From: Elusimicrobiota bacterium
GTDB taxonomy: Bacteria > Elusimicrobiota > Elusimicrobia > F11
DNA length: 64,000 nucleotides
Direction: 5' to 3'
NCBI GenBank assembly: GCA_022072025.1
Contig: JAJVIP010000030.1
Location: forward strand, 38,964-102,963
Shown: positions 12,801 through 18,500 of the stretch, piece by piece
Numbering within the stretch: position 1 is the first letter of the stretch
Layout: each line of letters opens with the position of its first letter
Program-made: the position numbers and the translations under genes
The notes under the pieces: generated by a model
Seen by the model: the letters and a program-made list of their open reading frames with translations, nothing else
Database searches by the model: none
What the model was told of the DNA's origin: nothing

Positions 12801-13667
12801 GACGCTTCATTTTTGGATTTGTCCGAGTACGGTCTACCGCAGGCCGAAGGTTTGGCCGTATTCAATTCGAATAAGGGGCGAACGCGGTTGGCCGTCATGA
12901 CAGAGGGTGGAAAAAAAGTTGACATTGTTGTCCTGGAGGAGACCGCTGAGTCCCTTCCCAAAACCCAACCTGGGTCAAAAACTCTGAGAGTGGGTTTAAT
13001 GTCGGGTCTCTTGGCTTTCCTGATTATTGACACGAATGTGTTGTTGGGATTCTCTCCAATCCACTTGCTGATTTCGGTTGTTTTGGTATGGCTGGCGGGT
13101 GGATTTTTGTTTGGCTTGATAGCGAAACAAGCCGCTCGATTGATTGGAGTCATGGTCGAAAAGAGGGTGGGCGAATTGGCCAGCAACGAAATCCTTTTTG
13201 TGGTTCTCACTGAACGGAATTTTGAAAATGACGCGGGTGTCCTCAAAATCTTCAAGCGATTGTTGAAGGACGATCGTTTCAAATCGTTGAGGGACAAGAC
13301 AGTTGTGGTTTATGTTGGAGCCGATCCACAGCAAGCTCTCAATGTTAAGAACTCGACAGAGGGATCCCTGTTTGTCCAATCCCAATATAACGAAGCAAAC
13401 CAAATTGAATTCGACAGGATTTTGGCGCTGGCGCAGGAAGCCTCAACTCATGACGTCGCAAACAAAGGGTGGCAATCGTTGAAAAGTGATTCAACTCGCT
13501 TCGCATCGGTTCTCTCGAAGCGCGAACAATTGATATTTAAAGATGAGCGACTTCAAGAACGGCATCGGTTCTTATCTGCTGCGTTCACGGGGTTATGGGG
13601 TCCGTTAAAACAACGCTTGTTGGATTTCATGGACAGCGCCTATCGGCTCTCCTCGGTTGCCGCTTAA
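807..13667 (+). CDS. giant exported multi-domain membrane protein (4,286 aa), Tiki/ChaN-like N-terminus, HlyD-like and propeller-like C-terminal parts
   Basis: The ATG at 807 is preferred because AGGG lies 6 nt upstream and it gives a clean signal peptide ending near AVFANS; the frame itself is open from 699. Residues about 105-580 form a domain shared with the 1,835-aa protein at 24912-30419: QDIHMN near 111, a GVDDP motif, GGFH near 478, then FAQEKTPL. The arrangement resembles the Tiki/ChaN/TraB fold, an unproven similarity. A palindromic repeat is translated at about 616-673. A second signal-like hydrophobic segment follows at about 680-700, then coiled coils (910-995, 1100-1250). Membrane clusters lie near 1530-1760, 1890-1935, 2480-2730 and 2920. 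A biotinyl-lipoyl/HlyD-like segment with coiled coil (2970-3090) is followed by a Gly/Ser-rich linker (3092-3175), beta-rich repeats resembling SdiA-regulated or phytase-like propellers (3460-4050), a membrane hairpin and a soluble C-terminus. This suggests an envelope-spanning scaffold or transporter. The family is not known to me. Confidence 0.75.
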   Translation: MTKKIFTSFISVLIFLGQAVFANSYESNFWKERQTKIRNQSKPLELAYALPHLSPQINSFPNQFSLLSNPDKFFSVSQIHHHSWVNNLPSQAGSIRDSAHPTSGPSKKVVVLVQDIHMNQEAQKNISLMVSHLHSKNSLDFIALEGFCSEFKTGYYRKISSAPILASVAEYLLEENKISGPIYASLTMTKSPPLVFGVDDPFLHKQNVASYLTAQSRAMELEKTLLIQERHLRNETIHRLNPKLAAFDTIVDRFRKNEIDIGQYVEELSKHRPLFGMLDRFRKGLRLEKSLDFKRVEIERASLLSALVPRLSEQEKNSLIKMGIAFKNGAVNAVQFHQYLTALADRKNIRLSNYPEFRRFMDYVLITDGIEGEKLFAELKNQEDAIYSLLFKNQREKDHVDKLNLNRYSKKLLTFGLTRQEWESYRYLRNRPSASLISGIELFESFYAYAEKRDQAMAQSLIDKVHNKPSFLGVLVIGGFHSSAIASRLTQAGLSVFTFTPKISAVPMRDEENYLSVFAQEKTPLEKLVMGEKLFLSQDPTFGKRLIPPLAQAVQTAWARSTNRLSLKLNGPTGAISYELQLQPSPEGSGAAPRIKRVTSRLVGTGNPAAKVKRALSRIIQLNDHYHLSTVNILVPSSRHVFWPGSRFSSWGKPGPRPKDRRGDDSTESFRLSELRRSFWISILLVASFFPSLSFGDTRPTSHLQQAPPTVSSLERANEPMSPSRNIETLTRALQNIQKNPFNISPAYSAIDLEQSQKTFDDAFSLLPEDAKKKALAVLEHPVTGAIDFYLMARHLKHVRVDENGAMKCRLRPERGADFVDYKVHMKMAGLIGGIQDPHIPNRFSQPVTLDQLKHMELDPEGKLVLIEGDRSFPVHVLVSMPVREKEFRDVRGQIAQEKLDQNNLEEPDVQFLKNFNRQEWIKFQDQQLEQTIQETQSFIQGLENEKARLQLEKEKIKAAKELARKILQFRQEKTVLEQKSASLRRKINEIEKYPYRLKTDWRTHERLPVSVRNWINSLPQGGAVVGLLSDPVSLRQSGGFVLSSDMESVTDAWILRKRGIAVPSSISTGVPLVFQGGRLMMVQFITPDVSSRMSALAFLELEAQKIDERRQVLKETLESQQPSINSEQTGKIKSMEVDRQLANLDYNLSKANQKLTLLKGLSAEQVSLPPVGLHRIARLDKKGILNSWFAGLSAERDAAMADAQERLQKLEEVHKIKSRLEYYGETLKTTQGMIADIQKEISEKSERLKIITEERVYLPEQPTPNLDVTPALADYVKERSAFGEEVFGKADIGYIHRSIGVDYSVPITRENVGNVYRHQDLTEELRKRYPGVGRAEDRFLYYLPKENGAWGLVTLTVQLKDHDLERAQLTADLAWLNKQKTIYEEEFKEVSDLYRLVQQSFPKSFDAHGTLETDLRNSRQEVLALSHGILRQQTEQILSSGDEIPEDKSIEDNGLVPLPMSDSLSTIPSDPGGAAELSSTDILGGSSGNEIQIDQSSHQSPIQIPQVWQFSTWRQQFSQFNIPEWLSLRLWQLGIMSIVGVIFYFLMSLIRRVYKSHAYESVVTGQRPLRPVVQLLQNMGSSFVFTGIFGAIAATLYWISLTSPLPMPLILLPVMAAGVFVLRFISLTGQLIILGGKTLADKVSPLIFSGILISVAFFGFVQDVRAEEFGESSQIFNINLAHPYLTWLVIATVGLSLLYVVLRFLRTRILLRRTIVRGMFGALLSAPVLAVFLSGTENFLVLAAVPFYGLIVYQGLKTMFRRLALETDSDVRGNQPVDLQGPDGRIHGTRLTQRPSRPFYEVNVGHQFIEGWGRVPVVAPKYDGQEEPWFKWGPLPPFPTKNGPIDRKGPETSLRSNEKQRTQVSQGENKVPESSIEGPTGPPNRSVSSSRRQLAQVVFFLLMASPVIGVLLSQTSDMRVLSAVALLLCCLWWTAQFIDRSFDSEPGQGILEIRKSDKDLEKLSGFDDNEINIIGLVRELLNPQPANPKINALIMKQIRFERPQDLWKVSPEDFAKAINGLLSEGDLQNFFETPSVVNQGGVSGPDQIKRVNKQMLRSAYPRIFSKPKKEGTVGKGQYGRWEYKFAGELGTETLGRVSVDATEMIHDILDAGFVPDDNNQFFHQGREITFKEAERIGFKKVDIRPYKNLSLIFANLDKNHPDYMRHAEDRNRQVSLRSKSRFRIHVAMLVEALQKWRAVYSRYQTGEASLEELQSATGKFWEEDFFSRAEVKRRDADAFFKTVGRFLLRYADEVADRDYHFDYVPKQVRREFYEQSSLSKFVHYLRMLNEVPESMGAYERIAFHNSQGDRCNLDFNMRTFDYEDPNIRLIDERTGMLKIPLESQMKRTYKQGIFIFELKWAPKVPSRFSWRIGDYLKNLTRLRFEGEPPREIFNFIAKYELLFTGMAKSPDAIDKWHRPDKFIFGYDAEDYDPEREYFELPPTEIEQGLVKIRSRVSEGEQEDPDENRTYDEEEIYAASVIDPVFLFISFLAAVEIFGLNLSDHTLLFLRSAASLAGTFFVAGYLIRIIQLNRRPGMFLARAQVFPLARTLAWLIKNKKILIGGLALFLTSIFPSALFAQYGFAEPSFLDAFVTNPERFFQLYNSLVVSVWGGWIISNIYQWTQPGGRSYDYKVTWTLKVFPITVAFIMWIFSGSSLGFALNISLLGILGIVNFRTIMKNTFESMYILAALSFGLASALGEWLPGLMFLGFIALIVGMVASVMFGVQRDPHLKVQFEWWGTLKELNYFEENYLSKMTEHKGQIGPFHWGPRGYDRLQAKPTRSNGHEYFEVDYRVRLLNPTAEGMIRFKEDVEKFAFESGSMLVRNYLDTPANMEHGFILVLIESVLNVLRYVFGRDLKPIGFKQRKFATYQELLQSHQESYGVNQASHENVESLKRDFSKRHQEPLAKLFYRSLTWSLQSIVHMGMAVSLIWTIPMAGIAATQAYVNGTAVYSSQNTYQKLPAVAENPDYDLSFVNTGTIVALLVKNHDRVEKGQLLALLQKEGFSLDLFMARKQLALAAYEEKMGQIEREISLARSAQALDQANLSRARSDAMRLQSDLSQQIRLLAEKQASIEVIEKQLLEAVKFSYPQLEYSGYSRTVQYGGGTSTSADRSQSSDVRSGGGSTVDTRTGPSNNLESKTTGANSNWSAGFGVQEGQSSGSSWNWSVGTQSSYQAYPLQPDLLALFQAMSAMERELALNKAGLTPESLELYSQWLKQARQLEEDVAAAWTKIQPPDFQREIGAARQELAATVKALSEEFALEQLKAPESGRLELSNDTDRGVPSGVATTTRFGRIYDDSRLKITIPIKEAMDLPSEGASVKFTSRLNGRTVGFGRVSYVPKGKTEAPEETWGALTSTSFLTMMAGPLLQPPLTFNVEVEVLPEFRSAFSPGEVYNAQINAGYLLPSNESQPSSNGEENAQALRTDEMIRGAARQIELLSTEPSAAPTFLPEEMNVERLSAATGEAWDLSPLHLGMLTGFDHNRNTGQMIGIDGLHNSVFEFDSTSIRRRVDISGLLPTGKENFGAAKIKRLSDGRVAVLSQRESGVPPEIIVFGLENQFPHRLVDPVQVFRFPSKTNQVAAFAFNTTGSVLYWVEDGQDIFRSQMGFQETAPLIQLIPDQRYVFARDGVSNIQDMVSTGRLQPGRESFVFLTGQGDLLRYALSDNGGFSRLSEGDALSGHQAVSLAFGKHGPMVLINTPQGQTILRLEPGKSNKSAPISSESSAVNPSNQSWANDFSQFVGSQIDLGLDQATVSAPTQGGMLNPANFSLVLAKKTTFSTLRKPGVKKPLNEFSGLTLVPEKNLFVTIDDEGYLIFFDREFNMVGDPFDLNILAERPLSQKGERVDPEALAYLGNNELAIAFEAPKKVPNLPAKIVVMDISNFVRGSREKPKAPRNPKIFKLPPTLSTIEGLAFNPKTSRLVMSDQEMKHIHWGTYKDGRMNLSSESWDLSSLGVELGDLAFWEGGVLILTKGRAPKFNDPRLYFLHIEGPKKGTCDASFLDLSEYGLPQAEGLAVFNSNKGRTRLAVMTEGGKKVDIVVLEETAESLPKTQPGSKTLRVGLMSGLLAFLIIDTNVLLGFSPIHLLISVVLVWLAGGFLFGLIAKQAARLIGVMVEKRVGELASNEILFVVLTERNFENDAGVLKIFKRLLKDDRFKSLRDKTVVVYVGADPQQALNVKNSTEGSLFVQSQYNEANQIEFDRILALAQEASTHDVANKGWQSLKSDSTRFASVLSKREQLIFKDERLQERHRFLSAAFTGLWGPLKQRLLDFMDSAYRLSSVAA
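2651..2826 (+). repeat. palindromic repeat, family A, full copy inside the giant gene
   Basis: The left end ATAATTCAGTTGAA (about 2661-2674) is inverted as TTCAACTGAATCATT at the right (about 2801-2815). Between them lies a GC-rich palindromic core (about 2709-2798) with the arms CCCGGCATG, TGGCCGGG, CCCCGGCC and GCCGGGGCGACG. GTTATC occurs at both borders (2651-2656 and 2819-2824). From one border to the other the gain is 168 bp, or 56 codons, so the reading frame stays open. The same unit recurs between genes at 23633. Confidence 0.8.
8385..8447 (+). repeat. palindromic repeat, family A, left-half copy inside the giant gene
   Basis: TTCGGATAATTCAGTTAAAT runs directly into TCGTCGCCCCGGCATG and a diverged GGCTCGGGCTCAGGTTTTC. 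This matches the left arm of the copies at 2651 and 23633, without their right arm. It is translated in frame as a basic stretch (NRRPGMFLARAQVF) between two membrane segments of the giant protein. It is probably a decayed or partial insertion that was kept as coding sequence. Confidence 0.7.
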
Positions 13668-13744
13668 ATCCGATATAGGATGAAATCTCAATTTCAGGTT
13701 AATTGAAGTGCAACCCGTTCGAATAGATAGGTAACGCTTTCTCC

Positions 13745-13811
13745 TTGAAGTTAAATGTCCGGTCATATATAATGTCCGGTAAATAACGGACATTTAACTT
13801 AACCGGACATT
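13745..13811 (+). promoter_or_regulatory. promoter and operator of the AbiE-type toxin-antitoxin pair
   Basis: TTGAAG (13745-13750) and TATAAT (13768-13773) are 17 bp apart, a near-ideal sigma-70 promoter. The core ATGTCCGGT occurs directly at 13755 and 13772 and inverted at 13786 (one mismatch) and 13802. GTTAAATGTCCG at 13750-13761 has a perfect inverted copy at 13787-13798. The sites cover the promoter and run up to the ATG at 13814. AbiEi antitoxins are known to autorepress through inverted repeats, so these are the likely operator. No ribosome binding site is visible, so the message may have a very short leader. Confidence 0.8.
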
Positions 13812-13813
13812 TT

Positions 13814-14497
13814 ATGGCAGACATTCGATCGATCTTCAGTGACAGGGCCAGCCTCATCCTTCGGCAAATGATCGCTCACCCCGACCAAGAGTGGGTGGTA
13901 CGGGACTTTGTTTCCGAACTGGGCGTGGGTCGCGGTTGGGTTGCGGACGTTCTGGCCACTTTGAGAAAACACAGCTATATCAAAGGAGAAGCGCGGGGAA
14001 GGTCGGCGACGGCGACGCTGAGGAATGTTGATGAACTCATTCAAGAGTGGACTCGGCACTACGATTTCCGACAGAACAAATTCCGGGTCTATTACGCTAC
14101 CAACGAAGATGTGCTCCCAAAATTGAAGGCCTTTTTCCATAAGAAGAATGCCGAAGACGCTTACGCCCTCACTCTCCATAGCGGCGCCAACCTCATGACC
14201 CACTATGTGCGCGACCCGAATGTGTATTTTTATTTGGATTCAAAACAATTCCCTAAGCTCTTATTGGATTTGCGCCTGGCATTGGATTTAAAAGAGCTTA
14301 AACAAGGCGGGAACGTTTACATTTTTGAACCTTATTACAAACACTCGGCTTTTTTCGGTCGGCGGAGAATTGAGGGATATTCGGTTGTATCAAACTTGCA
14401 GCTTTATCTGGATCTCTATCACTTCCCACAAAGAGGCCAGGAACAAGTGGAATATCTGATCCGATACCTGAAAGAAAAAGGAGAGAATCTTGCCTAA
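13814..14497 (+). CDS. AbiEi-like antitoxin / transcriptional autoregulator (type IV toxin-antitoxin)
   Basis: The 227-aa product starts with a winged-helix region (about residues 1-75: ILRQMIAHP, a helix-turn-helix around VSELGVGRGWVADVL, then a basic wing). A C-terminal domain of the kind seen in AbiEi antitoxins follows, with FYLDSKQ, GGNVYIFEPYY and a Tyr-rich end. AbiEi proteins counter their toxin without binding it and repress their own operon. Direct and inverted ATGTCCGGT repeats lie immediately upstream, and the downstream gene is a nucleotidyltransferase that overlaps by 8 bp, which is the layout of AbiE systems. The family call rests on the domain pattern plus the partner gene. 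A plain winged-helix regulator is the alternative. Confidence 0.75.
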   Translation: MADIRSIFSDRASLILRQMIAHPDQEWVVRDFVSELGVGRGWVADVLATLRKHSYIKGEARGRSATATLRNVDELIQEWTRHYDFRQNKFRVYYATNEDVLPKLKAFFHKKNAEDAYALTLHSGANLMTHYVRDPNVYFYLDSKQFPKLLLDLRLALDLKELKQGGNVYIFEPYYKHSAFFGRRRIEGYSVVSNLQLYLDLYHFPQRGQEQVEYLIRYLKEKGENLA

Positions 14498-15281
14498 GGC
14501 GCAGCAAGATATCAGGCTGCTCATCAAGGTCCTGAGGGACCTCGAGGAATTTTTGCCGTATCTTGTTTTGGTGGGCGGATGGGCCCCACTGATCTATATG
14601 CGCTATCTATGGAAGGCCATCAAACAAGAGCCCTTAACGACTGTCGACATTGACTTTGGATTCAAGTCCGTTTCATACAAGGGAAAAGACACCATCGCGG
14701 ACCGCGTTACTCAAAGGCGCTACGGCGAACACCATGTGCGATTGGGCCATGACACGCCCTTTGTCCCCATCGCCAAGCTGGAAAAAGAGGGGCTGAAAGC
14801 TGATATCGATTTCATAACGGCCCCCGCTACCCCCGACATCGTTCGAGATCGCCTCGTAGGACGAGAAATTCTAATCCATGAAATCAAGGATTTCGATTTA
14901 TTGTTGGAAAACACCTTAAAGGTCAGTGTAGAAGGGTTTGGTGTCACTCTTCCGGACCCCGGGCGATTCATTTTCCACAAGCTCTTGACCTTCAGCCAGC
15001 GTGTCAAACCTGACAAGCTCAGAAAAGATCTTTACTATGCCTATTACGTTCTTTTTATTTCACCTGAAAGAGAAAAACTGCTTGGTACGGTCAAAAGCCT
15101 AGTTCGAGATCATGAAGGTGGGCCAACTGTTAGGAGGAACATCGAAGCGTATTTTGGAGACACCAGGGGTAAAGGACCCGCTTTTATTGCAGAGGGGGCC
15201 AGGGTGACCGGCATCGCGGCCTTTGTTGAGAATATAGAGGAAGATGCATATGAAAGGATAAGAGGATTGCTGACCGTTTAA
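14490..15281 (+). CDS. AbiEii-like nucleotidyltransferase toxin (type IV toxin-antitoxin)
   Basis: The TTG start at 14490 has AAGGAG 6 nt upstream and overlaps the antitoxin gene by 8 bp, so translation is probably coupled. The 263-aa protein has a polymerase-beta-type nucleotidyltransferase core. GGW at 29-31 is followed by the DxD pair D53 and D55 (TTVDIDFGF), and a third acidic site sits near 105 (ADIDF). The C-terminal half is helical. AbiEii toxins are nucleotidyltransferases that act on RNA (some relatives modify tRNA); the substrate here cannot be read from the sequence. Phage abortive infection is the known role of AbiE in Lactococcus and is an inference for this pair. Confidence 0.75.
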   Translation: MPKAQQDIRLLIKVLRDLEEFLPYLVLVGGWAPLIYMRYLWKAIKQEPLTTVDIDFGFKSVSYKGKDTIADRVTQRRYGEHHVRLGHDTPFVPIAKLEKEGLKADIDFITAPATPDIVRDRLVGREILIHEIKDFDLLLENTLKVSVEGFGVTLPDPGRFIFHKLLTFSQRVKPDKLRKDLYYAYYVLFISPEREKLLGTVKSLVRDHEGGPTVRRNIEAYFGDTRGKGPAFIAEGARVTGIAAFVENIEEDAYERIRGLLTV

Positions 15282-15538
15282 AAGCTCCACCATCCAAGTT
15301 AACCGCCGCATTTCCGTTGCAACTTGGTTGCAACCACTCCCGCAAACTACTGATAACTACTGCTTCAGGTTAATTTGCAAAGAAAACAGGTGATCATCGT
15401 CGCCCCGGCCAAACGACATGCCGGGGCGACGTCCACTTTGGTTGCGGCGGAGACGCGACATGTCATTTCGATGTCAAACATCTTTTACTTTCTCGCCATT
15501 AATGAACCTCTTAATCTAAGTTAAACATCGATTTACAT
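15282..15538 (+). other. intergenic region with a short palindromic repeat
   Basis: No gene is seen here. The region holds the hairpin at 15398-15431 and an AT-rich stretch leading to the propeller/PKD gene. A GTTGCAACTTGGTTGCAAC-like direct repeat lies near 15317-15335. The only other hairpin seen is not followed by a T-run that would mark a terminator. Confidence 0.5.
15398..15431 (+). repeat. core hairpin of the palindromic repeat family, intergenic
   Basis: CGTCGCCCCGGC (15398-15409) and GCCGGGGCGACG (15420-15431) form a perfect 12-bp stem around a 10-nt loop (CAAACGACAT). These are the outer arms of the family A/B core with the inner arms missing, so this is a minimal copy or a deletion derivative. 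Confidence 0.8.
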
Positions 15539-18500
15539 ATGCAGAAACTTATGGATTGTTTTAGAGGGCCGCGAAACCGTGCAGCTCTGAACCGATTTGG
15601 ACCGTCCCAAATTTTGAAAGTGGCCGGGGCCCTTTGCCTGTTTACTTTCACTTCACCTTTGACTTACGGGGAATCATTGGCGGGGAGAGACTATTCTCGA
15701 ATTACAGGCAGAGATTTTCCTTTTACCGATACCTACGGGGACTTTGCAGGTCTCACCTTCAATGCGCTGACGCAGACCTTCTATATGACGGACAATAAGA
15801 AAGACAAAATTTTGGAAATCCGTTCTGACGGGACATTGGTCCGAACCATTGATATCGGGGGTCTTAAAAAACCTGGCGAGTCGGAGGCCGATGCGGAAGG
15901 GATCACCTGGATGTACGGGACGACGTACGCGCTGGTGATGGAAGGCGGGGAGGAGATGGCGGTGTTTCAGATCACGTCGGCGACAACCGCGCTAACGAGA
16001 ACGCAAGCGACGATCTACAATCTTTCAGGCGATCCGAAAGGAGTGACCTATTCCGCCTCAGATGATGCCCTCTACTTCATAAGCGAACAAAACCCCATGC
16101 GGGTGGTGAAGGGCCGGATTAATCCCATCACAAGAAATTTGGATATTGTTTCAAACATAGACTTGAGCGGTTTGCCCGCGACAAAATTGGGGGATGTGGC
16201 TTACTTTCCCCGTCTCTCTCCATATTTATTGTTTCTCAGCCACAGTTCACAAAAAATAATGGAGGTGGATATTTCAGGACCCACTCCCAGTTTGCGGAGT
16301 CAATTTTCTTTGGCTGGTTGGCCGATTCCTGATGCGAACGGCCTTTCTTTTGACGCGACCGGGAAAATGTATGTGGTTGGTAAGCAAGTGAGCGGCTCAC
16401 CCGAAGACGATTTCAATGTTTTTGAGCCTTCACCTCCCATCAGCAATTTGGGTTCATTCCCTATTCCAGGGGGGAATCTCACCGTGCTGGACACGGATGG
16501 AAATGGTTTTGAAACGGTGAGTCTGGATGGTTCAAGAAGTTTCGACCCTGATGGCGCCATTATCGATTTTATCTGGAGAGTGAATGGCACGGCCATTACG
16601 CAAGGATATGGTCCACGGGTATCAACCTTTACCTATTCTTTTCCCGTCGGAATTTCAAGCGTCGTTTTGTCACTGAGGGATGATGCCCAGTTGACCACTC
16701 AGGCCACCGTAACAGTCACGGTCCTGGCTCAATCATCGAACCTCCCGCCTGTGGCCAATGCTGTCGTTCCAAGTTCCATAGAAGCTTATTTTGTCAACAC
16801 GGCCTCTGTTAGCGTGAACGCCACTTCCAGCAGCGATCCTGAGAATAACCCCATCACCCGATACCGATGGACCGAAGGAACGACCACTTATTATGACGGG
16901 CCCCTCCCTCTTGTTACCTTCTCATTGCCGGGGCTCGGGCTTCACACTTTGAGATTGACGGTTTATTCCATCGACAACAACAGCATCACACAATCTGGTT
17001 TCAGAGATTTTTCTGTGACGGTGACCCCTGTCACAGAGAATTTGGCAGGGCGAAGTTTCACACGAATCATCGGAGACGATTTTTCATTCAGCAACACGTA
17101 TGGGGACTTTGCGGGATTAACGTTCAATGCGCTTACGCAGACGTTCTATATGACGGACAACAAGCTGGATAAGATTCTTGAGATCCAAGCGAATGGGACG
17201 TTGGTGAGGACGATTGATATAGCGGGGCTCAAGAGAGCGGGCGAAGCGGAGACGGACGCGGAAGGGATCACGTGGATGTACGGGACGACGTATGCGCTGG
17301 TGTTGGAAGGGGGAGAAGAGATGGCGGTGGTGCAGATCACGCCGACAACGACCTCGATAGCGCGAGCGCAGGCGAGAATATTTGATTTATCCGGAGACCC
17401 GAAGGGCGTGACGTATAAGGCTTCGGAGGATGCGATCTATTGGGTGAGTGAAGACAACCCGATGAGGGTGGTGAAGAGCCGGATCAATGAGGCGACTGGC
17501 AATTTAGAGACGATAACGAACATTGATGTGACGGGTCTTCCGGCGACGCAATTGGCGGACGTGGCCTATTTTCCGAGGTTATCGCCGCATCTGCTGTTGA
17601 TCAGTCACAGTTCGAGAACGATCATGGAAGTGGATCTGCAGAGTGGAGCGCCAGTGCTCCGGAGCTCGTTTTCACTATCAGGCTGGCCGATTCCCGAAGC
17701 GGGGGCGATGGCCTTTGGAGCGGACGGGAAGATGTACGTGGTGGGGAAACATGTGGGCGGAGTTCCCGAGGACGACTTCAACGTGTTCCAAGGAACGGGG
17801 GCGTTTGGGAACCAATTGCCGGTCGCCAATGCCGGAAATGGGACAGTAACGGTCTACGACATAGATGGGAATGGAACTGAGATCGTGTCGATCAACGGAT
17901 CCAACTCTTACGATCCGGATGGAGCGATTATCAGTTACGAGTGGCGAGTCAACGGGACGGTTATCGCCCAAGGATATGGGCCGAAAGTATCAACGTTCAC
18001 GTATACCTTTGGGATGGGAAGTTCTACGGTCGTTCTCAGCGTGAAGGATGACGTGAACGCGACCAGTCAGACCACCGTGACGGTGACGGTGAACGCGAAA
18101 CCCCCGAATAACCCGCCTGTCGCGAATGCGACCGTGCCGGGCAGTGTGGAGGCCGATGGAACGGGAGTGGCGTTCATCAATGTGAACGCGAGCGCGAGCA
18201 GTGATTCTGAGAATGATCCGATCAACCGATACCGATGGACGGAAGGAACGACCACCTATTATGACGGGACATCGTCGATCAGCAGTTTCACGGTGACGGG
18301 AGTGGGCACGCATGTGATCCGGTTGACGGTCTATTCGACGGATGGATTTGGCATTACCCAAACGGGGACAAGAGATTTTACGGTGAATGTGCTGCCATTT
18401 AATCCTGGCCGATTGGCTGGGCGGATATTTAATCGGATCATTGGGCAGGACTTTTCATTCAGCAACACGTATGGGGACTTTGCGGGATTAACGTTCAATG

